DNA of 62,088 bases from an uncultured Bacteriovoracaceae bacterium (GCA_938017795.1 CALIJZ010000015.1:1-62088), one strand, 5' to 3'; numbered from the stretch's first letter, positions 32,936-42,906 are shown. Numbers and translations: made by a program. Notes: generated by a model not told the origin, from the letters alone.

Positions 32936-33874
32936 AAACTTCAGAATATCATTTTCATTATAAAAGCAACGTGAATAAGATCCATCTCTTAAAAAACGAA
33001 TAGGATTTTGTGGATCAGTTAAATCTGACCAGTAAGCTGGATAAGTCCATACTCTACCTAGAGTAGTTCTTTGTCTGGGAGAGTCTATACCTAAGTGAAC
33101 TTTTTTGTAACCAAAGCCTGCTGAAACTCTAAGAGCAGGATCAAACCAAAATTCATCACAAATACTTGCTTGCATCTTTTTTCTTAAATTAAATCTTTCA
33201 ACTTCAGTAAGATTTTCTTTATTAAAAGGAACAAGATCAACTGCCTTGGCAATGATATGGTCACTCTTTGTTGCTCCTCCAATAAGTTTATTATAACAAA
33301 CTGGTCTATAGTGACTCTCAATACTTAGAGGGAAATTAATAGCTCTTCGTATTTTATCTGCCATCAATAAAAGAGTTGCACTTCTCATCCAACAATTTTT
33401 AGGAGGCAGTAAATTTTTTAATCCACAGGTTCTCAAATGATTCGGGTGATTAGATTGAATAACTTCATTTGCTTTGAAATGAACTACTCCTACATCTTGT
33501 AAATATTTATCAAAACCACTTTCATCCTGAGTATAGATTAGATCGTAAGGACTCACTATATTTCCGCCTAAATGAGGAATCATTCTTTCGTAATATAAAT
33601 ATTCAGCAAATGAGGTTTGCGTTTCACAATCATATGAAAAGAAATCTGGTTTTTGGTCTGGATCTCTATTGGTATGAGTTGGGAGAGGAGGAATATCTTC
33701 TAATGAAAAAGGCGCTGAAAAGTTTTTGGCTAATATTGTTGTATCATCTTCTTTTTCCTCAGGTTCTTCTGGAGTGCCTAGGGCACTCTTAGAGTTTGAG
33801 TTAGAATCAAGATCAATTAGAGCAGCATTATACTGACCACATGATAAAAATAATAAGGTTAATAAAAACTTCAC
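32930..33874 (-). CDS. M15-family peptidase lipoprotein (VanX/VanY-like)
   Basis: 314 residues from a GTG. The lipobox LFLSC gives Cys12 as lipidated residue. An acidic linker (residues 20-60) precedes the domain. The zinc site of D-Ala-D-Ala peptidases is visible: SDHIIAKAVDL with His206 and Asp213, and VHLGID with His260; ESHYRP precedes it. It would trim peptidoglycan stem peptides in the periplasm, either the cell's own wall or the prey's. It is monocistronic and close to, but separate from, the suf operon. Confidence 0.82.
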   Translation of the reverse strand: MKFLLTLLFLSCGQYNAALIDLDSNSNSKSALGTPEEPEEKEDDTTILAKNFSAPFSLEDIPPLPTHTNRDPDQKPDFFSYDCETQTSFAEYLYYERMIPHLGGNIVSPYDLIYTQDESGFDKYLQDVGVVHFKANEVIQSNHPNHLRTCGLKNLLPPKNCWMRSATLLLMADKIRRAINFPLSIESHYRPVCYNKLIGGATKSDHIIAKAVDLVPFNKENLTEVERFNLRKKMQASICDEFWFDPALRVSAGFGYKKVHLGIDSPRQRTTLGRVWTYPAYWSDLTDPQNPIRFLRDGSYSRCFYNENDILKFL

Positions 33875-33969
33875 TTATAAATGCTAACAAGATTTTTTAG
33901 TCTATGCATTAGTAAACGTATATTTATGTGAATAAGTTAATTATCTAGGGTATTTAGAGTAATTAAATT

Positions 33970-34536
33970 TTATACCTCAGGGGCAATATATACCTCTATT
34001 TGCGGGTCATATTCATCTTGAAGTATACCTCTGATTGCCTCTAAAGTTCCCATACTAGCACTTGGGCAAGTACCACAAGCACCTTGGTATTTGATAGTCA
34101 AAATATTGTCTTTTAAACCTTCACAAGCAAGATCACCACCATCTCCTTGAAGACCAGGTCTAATTCTTCTATCTAAGATTTCTTCAATTTGTTGAAGTTC
34201 TGGGGAAAGTGTTGAGCGATCAACTTTTTTCTTTTCAGTGGGATCAACAAACTCTGGGTCATGATTAGACATTATTTTCTTCATAACTTCAGTTATCTTC
34301 GGTTCTAAAGATTCCCAAGGTTCAAAGGTGAACTTAGTAACTGTTACAACATTTTCAAATAAGTGTAATTGATCAACTCCTCTTAAATCGAACAACTCCT
34401 TAGCTAGTGGAATATCGTGAACTCTGTAGGGATCCTTAAAAGTTGATTTACCTTCAGTCTTTACAGTTTTATTGCACATAAACTTTAGAGCGTTTGGATT
34501 TGGAGTAGGTTGGACCTGTACTTCTATTTCACTCAT
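33970..34536 (-). CDS. nfu: Nfu-type Fe-S cluster carrier
   Basis: 188 residues. An N-terminal Nfu_N domain (QPTPNPNALKF) is followed by the NifU C-terminal domain with GDGGDLACEG and the cluster cysteines Cys154 and Cys157 in GACGTCPSAS. It receives clusters from the SufBCD scaffold and delivers them to apo-enzymes. The start codon overlaps the sufS stop (ATGA). It is the last gene of the rrf2-sufBCDS-nfu operon. Confidence 0.92.
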   Translation of the reverse strand: MSEIEVQVQPTPNPNALKFMCNKTVKTEGKSTFKDPYRVHDIPLAKELFDLRGVDQLHLFENVVTVTKFTFEPWESLEPKITEVMKKIMSNHDPEFVDPTEKKKVDRSTLSPELQQIEEILDRRIRPGLQGDGGDLACEGLKDNILTIKYQGACGTCPSASMGTLEAIRGILQDEYDPQIEVYIAPEV

Positions 34537-35753
34537 GAGAGCATCTCCTTGGCCTTCTTGATTGCTGCAATTAATAATATAATATCTTCTTTTGTATTAT
34601 AAAAACTTATTGCTATTCTTGCTGTTGATGTAACACCTAGCTTTTTCATCAGAGGTTGAGTGCAATGATGACCTGTTCTAATAGCTATTCCATCCATTCC
34701 CATTAAGGTCGCAAGGTCTTGGTTACTTACCCCATCAATTACAAAAGAAACAATAGGAGCTTGTCTTTTAGGATTCCCTAGAATTATCAGCCCTTCAATT
34801 TTTAAAAGTTCAGACTTTAAATAAGTAAAAAGATTCTGGGTATGTTCATTAATGTTCTTTTTACCTAATTTTTTTACATATCTAAAAGATTCTTTAAGAG
34901 CAATGACCGAAGCGATGGCCGGGGTCCCAGCTTCAAATTTGAACGGAAGGTCATTATAAGTTGTTTTTTCAAATGTTACGATATTGATCATGTCTCCGCC
35001 CCCATGAAAGGGAGGCATCATCTCTAATAAATCTTTTTTTCCATAAAGAACACCAATCCCAGTAGGACCGTAATATTTATGACCTGAAAAGACTAAAAAG
35101 TCGCAATCAAGATCTTGTACATCAATATCTGTTTGGCTAATCATTTGAGCTGCATCAATAATAATATATGCTTTCGAATGTTTTCTTATTAACTTTATAA
35201 TCTCTTTCAAGGGATTAATTGTTCCTAGTGTATTAGAAACCCCACTTAAACTAACAATTTTTGTTTTATCACTTAACAAGGTTGGAAGTTTTTCTAAGTT
35301 TAAATCTCCATCTTCATTAATTGGAAGAACTTTAATATTTGATTGAGTCCTTTCTGTACAAAGTTGCCATGGAACAATATTTGAATGGTGCTCTAATTCT
35401 GTTAATAAAATCTCATCCTCATGTTTTAATACATGATCACCTAGAGATCGTGCTAATAAATTCAAAGACTCTGTTGTTCCTTTAGTGAAAATGATTTCTT
35501 CTCTATGCATAGCATTTAAAGATTTTTGAATAACATCACGTGTGGATTCATATTCTATTGTTGTTTCTTCACTGAGGGAGTGAATGCTTCTGTGAACATT
35601 ACAAGTATTTGTTTCATAATACTTTCTGATGGATTGAATCACCGCTAATGGTTTAAGTGTTGTTGCAGCTGAGTCTAAATATACTAATCTATTCCCATTC
35701 ATTTTTTGGGAAAGCATTGGAAAGTCTTGCTTGATTAATTCAGATGAAATCAC
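34533..35753 (-). CDS. sufS: Cysteine desulfurase SufS
   Basis: 406 residues. PLP-dependent enzyme that takes sulfur from cysteine for Fe-S assembly. The PLP lysine is Lys226 in SGHKYYGPTG, and the persulfide cysteine is Cys364 in TGHHCTQPL. Both residue numbers match E. coli SufS. The N-terminus has LDSAATTLKP. No sufE is in this operon, so sulfur transfer must use a protein encoded elsewhere. It overlaps sufD and nfu by 4 bp each. Confidence 0.95.
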   Translation of the reverse strand: MISSELIKQDFPMLSQKMNGNRLVYLDSAATTLKPLAVIQSIRKYYETNTCNVHRSIHSLSEETTIEYESTRDVIQKSLNAMHREEIIFTKGTTESLNLLARSLGDHVLKHEDEILLTELEHHSNIVPWQLCTERTQSNIKVLPINEDGDLNLEKLPTLLSDKTKIVSLSGVSNTLGTINPLKEIIKLIRKHSKAYIIIDAAQMISQTDIDVQDLDCDFLVFSGHKYYGPTGIGVLYGKKDLLEMMPPFHGGGDMINIVTFEKTTYNDLPFKFEAGTPAIASVIALKESFRYVKKLGKKNINEHTQNLFTYLKSELLKIEGLIILGNPKRQAPIVSFVIDGVSNQDLATLMGMDGIAIRTGHHCTQPLMKKLGVTSTARIAISFYNTKEDIILLIAAIKKAKEMLS

Positions 35754-36844
35754 GATGCCGATCCGATATAAGTGATTAATTTTTCTTTTATCTCTTTTGA
35801 TCTTACTTTTGAAACAAACTCATCAGTGTAAGAGTTTAATAATAATTCAGTTGCTCTTTTTTTAGAAATCCCTCTGGCCATGAAGTAAAAAATTTCATTA
35901 TCATTTATTTGACCTGTGGTAGAACCGTGAGCACATTTTACATCAAAATTATAAATCTCAAGTTGAGGTTGGCTTAAGGCATGTGCTTTATTTCCAAAAA
36001 CTAAGTTTTTATTGAATTGATTAGCATCTACACCAGCACAGTGCTCTTGAATGAAGATTTTTCCAGTAAAAGCATTACGAGCATTATCTCGAAGGATTCC
36101 CTTTACAGTTTGATCACTATAAGAGTTTGGAGCAAGATGTTTTATCTCTGAAAAAATATCTTGTTTTGTAGAACCACTACTTTTATAAAAGCAATGTGAT
36201 TCAACAGTTGTATCTTCATTATTTACTACAAAAAATGGGTTTAATCGATTTGAACCAGTACTTTGATTATATTGTAATAAGGAAAAATTCTTTGTATTTT
36301 TAAAAGTTTTTACAAAATACCATGACTGATTATAAGAATCTTCAGGTATTTCTTGAATAGTTGTATATTGAGCATTTTCACACTTTGCTTTAATAAAAAC
36401 TGAGGTTTGTGAAAAAGAAGAGCTATTTGTTGAAAGTCTTTCCAGAATATTACAATTGGTACTGAGATCAATTAACAAACAAGAATTAGAAAATTCCTCT
36501 TTTAAATTATCAATATTAATTTCATAATTTATATCCTCAGATACTTCAAAGTGAAAAAAATCCTTCACTTGAGATAAATGCAAGTCCAATAGGGGATCAT
36601 CATCCTTATCAAATTCATTGATAAAGCTCATAGCAAAGTTAGAATCTACTTTTTTTAGAAAAGGTTGATCAATCGTCTGTTTTGATTGCGGCTTCCAGGT
36701 TTTTTCGTACCAAGTATTAATTGGAGTGAACTTATAACTCTCATTTTTTTTACTAGGGTAGCCTTTAGTTTTAAAGTTACTTAAAAGACCTTGTTGCCAT
36801 GGATTTTCAATTTTTTGAATATAGGTATTAGTTAAGCCAGTCAT
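35750..36844 (-). CDS. sufD: Fe-S assembly protein SufD
   Basis: About 364 residues from the ATG at 36844; an in-frame TTG five codons earlier is possible but has no ribosome site. The C-terminal half is the SufB/D beta-helix core: GILRDNARNAFTGKI, CAGVDANQFNKNLVF, KCAHGSTTGQIN and FYFMARGI. SufD joins SufB and SufC in the SufBC2D scaffold. The N-terminal half is diverged. The 5' end lies inside sufC (17-bp overlap), so translation is coupled. Confidence 0.92.
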   Translation of the reverse strand: MTGLTNTYIQKIENPWQQGLLSNFKTKGYPSKKNESYKFTPINTWYEKTWKPQSKQTIDQPFLKKVDSNFAMSFINEFDKDDDPLLDLHLSQVKDFFHFEVSEDINYEINIDNLKEEFSNSCLLIDLSTNCNILERLSTNSSSFSQTSVFIKAKCENAQYTTIQEIPEDSYNQSWYFVKTFKNTKNFSLLQYNQSTGSNRLNPFFVVNNEDTTVESHCFYKSSGSTKQDIFSEIKHLAPNSYSDQTVKGILRDNARNAFTGKIFIQEHCAGVDANQFNKNLVFGNKAHALSQPQLEIYNFDVKCAHGSTTGQINDNEIFYFMARGISKKRATELLLNSYTDEFVSKVRSKEIKEKLITYIGSAS

Positions 36845-37577
36845 AACCCTCTTTTTCAACTTTTAAAGCTAATGTTTTATCACCGGTAGAGACGATTTTT
36901 CCATCTTTAATAATATGAACAAAGTCTGGTTCGATGTAATTTAATAATCGCTGGTAATGTGTAATTAAAATAGTGGCATTAAATTTTGATTTAAAACTAT
37001 TCACACCCTCTGATACAATTTTTAAAGCATCAACATCTAAACCGGAATCAGTTTCATCTAAAATTGCCAGTCTTGGATTAAGAACTTTCATTTGAAGAAT
37101 TTCATTCTTTTTCTTTTCTCCACCAGAAAAACCTTCATTAACTGGTCGATATAAAAAATCAGGATTCATTTCTAAATCTTTAAGCTTTGGTTTTAAGAAT
37201 CCTAAAAATTGTTCATCATCCATTTCATCTGCACCATTATGACGACAGATCTCATTAAATGATTCTTTTAAGAAATTAAGATTCGTTACTCCAGGTATTT
37301 CAATAGGATATTGAAATCCAAGAAATATTCCGCTTTTACTTCTCTCATCTGGCTCTAACTCTAAAAGATCTTTGTCAGACATATTAATATCAAACTTAAT
37401 ATCGCCGCCTGTAACTTCATAATCAGGATGACCAGCAATTACTTTTGCAAGAGTACTTTTACCGGAACCATTTGGTCCCATTATAGCGTGTACTTCACCT
37501 GGTTTAACCTCAAGGTTTACCCCTTGAAGGATTTTTGTTTCGCCAATATTGGCTTGTAAATTTTTTACTTTAATCAT
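36828..37577 (-). CDS. sufC: Fe-S assembly ATPase SufC
   Basis: 249 residues, ABC-type ATPase. Walker A is GPNGSGKST (residues 34-42, Lys40), the signature is FSGGEKKK, and Walker B is LAILDETDSGLD. It is a soluble ATPase that drives conformational change in the SufBC2D scaffold; it is not a transporter. It is 4 bp from sufB and overlaps sufD. Confidence 0.97.
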   Translation of the reverse strand: MIKVKNLQANIGETKILQGVNLEVKPGEVHAIMGPNGSGKSTLAKVIAGHPDYEVTGGDIKFDINMSDKDLLELEPDERSKSGIFLGFQYPIEIPGVTNLNFLKESFNEICRHNGADEMDDEQFLGFLKPKLKDLEMNPDFLYRPVNEGFSGGEKKKNEILQMKVLNPRLAILDETDSGLDVDALKIVSEGVNSFKSKFNATILITHYQRLLNYIEPDFVHIIKDGKIVSTGDKTLALKVEKEGYDWLN

Positions 37578-37581
37578 TTTT

Positions 37582-39027
37582 TTATCCTACCGTGTTTTCT
37601 AGTTTCATTTCTATTAATTTTACTGCCTCTACTGAAAACTCTAGAGGAAGAGTTTTAAAAACATCATGGCAAAATCCATTCACTATTAATGAAACAGCTT
37701 TTTCAGTTTCCATGCCACGAGATTGCAAATAAAATATTTGGTCAGCACTTATCTTAGATGTGCTGGCTTCATGTTCAACAACTGCACTTGGGTTTTTTAC
37801 ATCAATTGTTGGAAAAGTGTGAGCAGCTGATTGATCCCCAACAAGCATCGAGTCACATTGAGAGAAGTTTCTAGCTCCTGTTGCACTAGGCATGATCTTA
37901 ACTAGGCCTCTATATATATTAGTTGATTCATGAGCTGAGATCCCTTTAGAAATAATTGTACTTCTCGTGTTTTTACCAACATGGATCATTTTAGTTCCAG
38001 TATCAGCCTGCATCTTGTTATTTGTGAGAGCAACAGAGTAGAAATTTCCTACAGAGTTCTCACCTAATAAAACACAACTTGGATATTTCCAAGTGATAGC
38101 TGAACCTGCTTCAACTTGAGTCCAAGAGATTTTAGAATTTTTACCCTTACAAGCTCCGCGCTTAGTAACGAAATTAAAAATCCCACCTTTTCCTTCTTTA
38201 TTTCCTGCATACCAATTTTGAACTGTAGAGTAATTAATTGTAGCATCATCCAATGCTACTAGTTCAACTACTGCAGCGTGGAGTTGATTCTCATCTCTTT
38301 GAGGAGCGGTGCAGCCTTCAAGGTAATTTACAAAGCTTCCTTTTTCGGCAATTAAAAGAGTTCTTTCAAATTGACCGGTTTCTTTAGCATTGATTCTAAA
38401 ATATGTTGAAAGATCTAAAGGGCAGGTAACGCCTTCAGGAATATAACAAAATGATCCATCACTAAATACTGCGGCATTAAGAGCTGCAAAATAATTATCT
38501 TTATAAGGAACAACTGTTCCTAGATATTTTTTTATTAATTCAGGGTGGCTTTCAACAGCTTCAGAAAAAGAGCAAAAAATAACGCCAACCTTTTCTAAAT
38601 CTTTTTTATAAGTTGTCCCCAGTGAAACTGAATCAAAGACTGCATCAACTGCAACACCTGAAATCCTTTTTTGTTCACTTAAAGGAATTCCAAGCTTTTC
38701 AAAAGTAGCTAATAATTCAGGATCAAGATCATCAAGACTTTCAACTTTTTTGGCTATTTTGGGTTTTGAGTAATAATAAAGATTTTGGAAATCTATTTCA
38801 GGAATATCAAGTTTTGCCCAAGTAGGAGGAGATAATGTCTTCCAATATGCAAATGCCTTGAGCCGATAGTCTAATAACCATTGAGGTTCATTTTTTTTCT
38901 TAGAAATCATTCCAACAATTTCCTCATTTAAACCTTTTGGAAATTCTTCTGTTTCTAATTTTGTCTCAAAACCATATTTATAGTCTTCTTCTAAGCGCTC
39001 GTCTAAATCAAATTCTTTACTATTCAT
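37582..39027 (-). CDS. sufB: Fe-S assembly scaffold SufB
   Basis: 481 residues, usual SufB length. Conserved blocks include [70 protein letters not shown] and [10 protein letters not shown]. It is the scaffold subunit on which the cluster is built. The ATG shares a base with the stop of the rrf2 gene (TAATG), so regulator and scaffold are translationally coupled. Confidence 0.97.
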   Translation of the reverse strand: MNSKEFDLDERLEEDYKYGFETKLETEEFPKGLNEEIVGMISKKKNEPQWLLDYRLKAFAYWKTLSPPTWAKLDIPEIDFQNLYYYSKPKIAKKVESLDDLDPELLATFEKLGIPLSEQKRISGVAVDAVFDSVSLGTTYKKDLEKVGVIFCSFSEAVESHPELIKKYLGTVVPYKDNYFAALNAAVFSDGSFCYIPEGVTCPLDLSTYFRINAKETGQFERTLLIAEKGSFVNYLEGCTAPQRDENQLHAAVVELVALDDATINYSTVQNWYAGNKEGKGGIFNFVTKRGACKGKNSKISWTQVEAGSAITWKYPSCVLLGENSVGNFYSVALTNNKMQADTGTKMIHVGKNTRSTIISKGISAHESTNIYRGLVKIMPSATGARNFSQCDSMLVGDQSAAHTFPTIDVKNPSAVVEHEASTSKISADQIFYLQSRGMETEKAVSLIVNGFCHDVFKTLPLEFSVEAVKLIEMKLENTVG

Positions 39028-39428
39028 TATGCTATTTTTTCCTCAAGAATATCCTTAATCTTTATAGAGCCAAGATAATCTTTAATTTTTTTATTTAATG
39101 TATTTACAGGTCCTTGGATATTGCATGTATGTAAGTAATCACAAGCAAGTTCATCACAATCTTTAAAAAAGGACTTTTTCTCAATTGTCTCACAAAGGTG
39201 AAGATAGCTTAGTTTCTCAAGGCTACCTTTTAACTGGTAACCTCCATTTACTCCTTTAATTGATTCAACAAAATCAATCTTACTCAAGCGTTGTAAAACA
39301 TGAGAAAGAGTATCAAAAGGAATTGATAATTCATCACTCATAGATCTTACAGACTGAGGTCCCCGTGAATTATGTAAAAATTCTAATGCCATTAGGCCAT
39401 ATTCTGTCTTTCTATTTATTTTAAACAT
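39027..39428 (-). CDS. Rrf2-family Fe-S-sensing regulator of the suf operon
   Basis: 133 residues from the ATG at 39428. A longer frame from a TTG at 39464 is rejected because that TTG is part of the -35 box. The winged helix is residues 1-70 ([20 protein letters not shown]). Cluster ligands are likely Cys91, Cys96 and Cys102, as in IscR and SufR. As first gene of the suf operon it is probably an autoregulator that reports Fe-S status. There is no Shine-Dalgarno, and the predicted transcription start falls at the ATG. Confidence 0.9.
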   Translation of the reverse strand: MFKINRKTEYGLMALEFLHNSRGPQSVRSMSDELSIPFDTLSHVLQRLSKIDFVESIKGVNGGYQLKGSLEKLSYLHLCETIEKKSFFKDCDELACDYLHTCNIQGPVNTLNKKIKDYLGSIKIKDILEEKIA

Positions 39429-39435
39429 TACAGCA

Positions 39436-39475
39436 TTTATAGTTGAGCACTTAAAATAAGTCAAAATTTAACTTA
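39436..39475 (-). promoter_or_regulatory. Promoter and candidate operator of the suf operon
   Basis: On the minus strand TTGACT (39464-39459), a 17-bp spacer and TATAAA (39441-39436) form a near-consensus promoter. The start point would be at or next to the ATG of the rrf2 gene, implying a leaderless mRNA. An inverted repeat TAAGT-N9-ACTTA (39457-39475) overlaps the -35 box and could be the regulator's own binding site. Confidence 0.6.
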
Positions 39476-39566
39476 TATATAAAACTGCGAATTAATTAAA
39501 ATCTAATCTTCTAATAAATTTAAATAAAAAGGATGTGTTTTTAGCATACTTTGTTACACTGGCCCT

Positions 39567-40202
39567 GTGAATTGTCCATTATGTGAAGATCAAAAGAGTA
39601 CTCACTTTTATGAGTTCAAATTAAAAACTTATCTACAATGTAGTCAATGTAGACTTATTTTTATGCACTCTAAGCATTATTTATCAGAAAAAGACGAACA
39701 AGAAATTTATAGTAGACATGAAAATTCACCACTAGATATAAGGTATAGACAATTTTTATCTCGATTACTTAATCCTTTAATTAAAAAAATTCAACCTAAT
39801 TCAGTAGGGCTCGATTTTGGTTCTGGTAGCGGTCCAACTCTTTCAGTTATGCTTGAAGAGCTTGGGCATCAAATGAGTATTTTTGATAAATTTTATTGTA
39901 ATGATTCTAAAGCTTTTGAAAAAAAATATGATTTTATTACATCTACCGAAGTAATTGAGCATCTTAAAAAACCTGGGTTTGAGGTCAAAAGATTATTAGA
40001 GTTGATTGAACCCAATGGGTATTTAGGAATCATGACGAAGTTTGCTAGTGACTTAGATCATTTTATTTCTTGGCATTATAAAAATGATCCAACTCATATT
40101 TGTTTTTATTCTCTTGAAACCTTCGATTGGATTGCAAAAGAATATGACTTGAGCTTTGAAATTACTGGTATAGATGTTGTTATTTTTCAAAAAAATAATT
40201 AA
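39567..40202 (+). CDS. Class I methyltransferase with N-terminal zinc ribbon
   Basis: 211 residues from a GTG. An N-terminal CPLC and LQCSQC pair (residues 3-29) probably binds zinc. The methyltransferase has VGLDFGSGSGPT (motif I, about residues 80-91), FITSTEVIEHL and a GYLGIMTKF strand, as in the methyltransf_23 group. The substrate is unknown. No Shine-Dalgarno is evident; a TACACT box ends six bases before the GTG, so leaderless translation is possible here too. It is divergent from the suf operon. Confidence 0.7.
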   Translation: MNCPLCEDQKSTHFYEFKLKTYLQCSQCRLIFMHSKHYLSEKDEQEIYSRHENSPLDIRYRQFLSRLLNPLIKKIQPNSVGLDFGSGSGPTLSVMLEELGHQMSIFDKFYCNDSKAFEKKYDFITSTEVIEHLKKPGFEVKRLLELIEPNGYLGIMTKFASDLDHFISWHYKNDPTHICFYSLETFDWIAKEYDLSFEITGIDVVIFQKNN

Positions 40203-40355
40203 TTGAATTTATGAAATCTTTCTTAGCTAAATTAGCCAATCTTTAGTGGCATTACTTATCTAGATATATCTGTATCTCCCCTTAATCATTAAAACTACAA
40301 ATAATATTAGAGCATTAAGCTAAGATAATATAAGTATCTCCCGATAAGGAATTGT

Positions 40356-42173
40356 ATGAATAAATCTTGTCATGGCCTCACAATTATAAATTTTTTATTA
40401 ATGAGTATTTTATTAATAGGGTGTCTAGGAAGGCCAGTAGGTTCATTCTCTAAAGATGATACCGTCAGTGCTGGCTCAGAAAATAGTGGATCAGAAGATA
40501 GTGGTACAGAAGATAGTGGTACAGAAGATGGCGGTACAGAAGATGATGGTACAGAGGATGGCGGTACAGAAGATGGTGGTTCAAATGGTGGTGGACCTGA
40601 CATTATTGATAAGAGTGTACTTAGAAGTTGTGGAGATTGGAACACATTCTTAGGAGTAAATGATCCTTGGGCCTGTCATGTGTGGCATATCCTTGCTAAT
40701 AACCAAAGTATTAAGAATATTTCCAGATCTAGTGGGAATATGTCAGTTGGAGCGAAGACAAAAGATTTAAATATAGGAAAGACTTATAATAACTTTAATG
40801 GCTCAGGTGTGAGAATTCATATTTCAGATACAGGTTTTGATCATACTCATGAAGACTTAAGTGAGAATTATAATATCGATAATTCCAGAAATTATGAATC
40901 ATCTATTAGTAATCCTGATAATCCAATTGAAACTGGAGAGCATGGGACAAAGTGTGGAGGATTAGCTGGAGCTGTTGGAAATAATGGAGTTGGACTCATG
41001 GGAGTAGCATGGGGAGCTATTATGTCAGGAGACAATTTTCTTGGTAACCAAGCCCAGGGTTTGAGTATGTATGAAGACTTATATGAAAAAAATAATGAAG
41101 ATCCTTCAAAATTAATAAATATTTGGTCTGGAAGCTTTGGTGTTCCTTATATAAAACGTGATGATCAAGGGCGTATAACTGGGTATGATGGTTCGCACGA
41201 TACAAGAACAAGTAGTGACAGAGTTGCTGCTTCAGCTATTCACGGTGCCACAGTTAATAATATTTTATATTTTAAGGCCAATGGAAATGATGGGAGTGAA
41301 GCAGGAGCCGATGGTAACTTTGAATCCGTAGCAAGTGTTTATGTTATTAATGCTATAGCAGCAATCGGGACTAATAATGAGGTTGTAAGTTATTCAAGTG
41401 CAGGTGCAAACCTTGTTTTAAGCGGTTATGCTCACCTTGGTGGAAACTCACTTGGTACTTGTACAACTGTTCCTGGAGATAGATATACCTGTGCTATGAA
41501 TGGTACTTCATCAGCCACTCCAACTGTTGCAGGTTCTGCTGCACTTATTTATCAGGCCTTTGCAATTGAAAACCCTACTTGGGTAGATCTTTTATATGTA
41601 ATGATAAAATCAGCAAATAAGTCAATCATAGATCGATCTAGTAAATATAGTGGAACTATCGGATCTGAATCAAGAGGAGCCAAAGTTGCGACAGGGTTTT
41701 TAGATTTAGAACATAGCTTTGATCATGGCTTTGGTGTGGTGGATGTATCGGCAGCTGTTGAGTTAGCTAAAAACTATACTGAAGATATGAAAATAGGAAA
41801 CCCAACCTCCATTGATGTTACTTCTGAAGAAAGTGTTTCTTTTAATGCAGGAGCTTGTGCTGAACAAGTCATTGAAGTTGAAGAAGATTTTCAAATTTGG
41901 TCAATGGAAGTAGCTGTCGATACCAGGATAGCTAAAAGAAACTTAGGTATCTTTTTAAAAACACCAAATAATAAAACGATTTTAGTCAAAAACATTGATG
42001 AAAAAGCAGATAACTCATTGGGATATAATCAAAAATTTAATGTACGAGCTCCTTTAGGCTTAAACGCTAAAGGAAGCTGGAAAGTATTAGCTTGTTCTAA
42101 TACAGATGGTGGTGATTTTAATGGAGCAAGAATTAAAATATTTGGTTTTGAAAATATCAATACTTTGAAATAG
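40356..42173 (+). CDS. Subtilisin-like (S8) protease lipoprotein with P domain
   Basis: 605 residues. Lipobox LIGC (Cys23). Then a 35-residue acidic tether of GTEDG-type pentapeptides. The catalytic domain has Asp158 (ISDTGFDH), His196 (EHGTKCGG), oxyanion Asn311 and Ser385 (NGTSSATP). The C-terminal domain (about 490-600; WSMEVAVDTRIAKRNLGIFL, KGSWKVLAC) is a proprotein-convertase P domain, as in kexin-like proteases. It should be anchored in the outer membrane and act outside the cell. AAGGA supports the ATG. The next gene follows after 10 bp. Confidence 0.92.
   Translation: MNKSCHGLTIINFLLMSILLIGCLGRPVGSFSKDDTVSAGSENSGSEDSGTEDSGTEDGGTEDDGTEDGGTEDGGSNGGGPDIIDKSVLRSCGDWNTFLGVNDPWACHVWHILANNQSIKNISRSSGNMSVGAKTKDLNIGKTYNNFNGSGVRIHISDTGFDHTHEDLSENYNIDNSRNYESSISNPDNPIETGEHGTKCGGLAGAVGNNGVGLMGVAWGAIMSGDNFLGNQAQGLSMYEDLYEKNNEDPSKLINIWSGSFGVPYIKRDDQGRITGYDGSHDTRTSSDRVAASAIHGATVNNILYFKANGNDGSEAGADGNFESVASVYVINAIAAIGTNNEVVSYSSAGANLVLSGYAHLGGNSLGTCTTVPGDRYTCAMNGTSSATPTVAGSAALIYQAFAIENPTWVDLLYVMIKSANKSIIDRSSKYSGTIGSESRGAKVATGFLDLEHSFDHGFGVVDVSAAVELAKNYTEDMKIGNPTSIDVTSEESVSFNAGACAEQVIEVEEDFQIWSMEVAVDTRIAKRNLGIFLKTPNNKTILVKNIDEKADNSLGYNQKFNVRAPLGLNAKGSWKVLACSNTDGGDFNGARIKIFGFENINTLK
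40473..40577 (+). repeat. Seven 15-bp in-frame repeats encoding the acidic tether
   Basis: Seven units of the form GG(T/C/A)-(A/T)CA-GA(A/G)-(A/G)AT-nnn encode GSENS, GSEDS, GTEDS, GTEDG, GTEDD, GTEDG and GTEDG. The unit length of 15 bp keeps the frame when copies are gained or lost, so tether length can vary without loss of the protease. Confidence 0.85.
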
Positions 42174-42183
42174 GAATGAATTT

Positions 42184-42906
42184 ATGAAGAATGATTTTAA
42201 AATTATTACATTTATTTTTTGTATTATTGCTTTATGCTCCTTTATGTACCTAAACAAAACTAAAAATATCTCAAGTCATAAAAATCAAAGAAAAACTAAC
42301 AATACAACACCAAAGAGTCAAAAAGTTGTAAGTAAAGACAAGTTGAGCTCTAAAAATATTATGAAAGAACAACAAAGAAAGCCTGCTCAAAGAAGTCCCT
42401 CTACGACGACAACTTTACCCTTTGACCAATCTCAGGAAATTTCTATCACTCCAACGTTGGCTGAACAAAAAGTAACTTATAAACTTGATGAAGCTAATAA
42501 ACTAGAGTTATTAGAACTAAATTTTTACGTATCTGGAAATTCTAAAGTGTTCCGAGGAGATGTTAAAGATTTTGATCATACTATAGGAACAATTACAAGT
42601 TCAAGACAAGGTTATGTTGAGTATATAGTAAATCCAAGTTCCAAGTATCAAAGTCAATTTGATTTGCCTGTGGTAGTGAATCAAGATAATGCTCAAAGTG
42701 GATATTTATCAGGTGAAATTGTAATGACTTTAAGTAAATATAAGAAAAACATTGAAGGTATTATTATTGAGCGTGAGCGCAAAAGTAGAGATTTAATAAA
42801 TTTAAAAGCTTCAAATATGAAACAAATTAATACTTTGATTAAAGAGTATGGGAATGACCCTTTATTTTATCTACATGTCACTTATAGAGAAAATCAGCCT
42901 AACTAA
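42184..42906 (+). CDS. Hypothetical secreted or anchored protein downstream of the subtilase
   Basis: 240 residues. An N-terminal hydrophobic segment (IITFIFCIIALCSFMYL) acts as anchor or signal. A Lys/Asn/Thr-rich linker (30-90) is followed by a beta-rich domain (LELLELNFYVSGNSKVFRGDV, GYLSGEIVMTL) and a helical tail. It is 10 bp after the protease gene and cotranscribed, so it could be a chaperone, inhibitor or partner of the protease. No domain is recognised. It overlaps convergent plsC by 8 bp. Confidence 0.55.
   Translation: MKNDFKIITFIFCIIALCSFMYLNKTKNISSHKNQRKTNNTTPKSQKVVSKDKLSSKNIMKEQQRKPAQRSPSTTTTLPFDQSQEISITPTLAEQKVTYKLDEANKLELLELNFYVSGNSKVFRGDVKDFDHTIGTITSSRQGYVEYIVNPSSKYQSQFDLPVVVNQDNAQSGYLSGEIVMTLSKYKKNIEGIIIERERKSRDLINLKASNMKQINTLIKEYGNDPLFYLHVTYRENQPN

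Noticed and set aside
40272-40342. 9-bp direct repeat GTATCTCCC, 62 bp apart, upstream of the subtilase
   Set aside because: Short, poorly phased and without promoter elements nearby; likely chance.
40370-40645. Antisense frame of Ser/Val/Pro pentapeptides
   Set aside because: It is a shadow of the 15-bp repeats in the subtilase gene.
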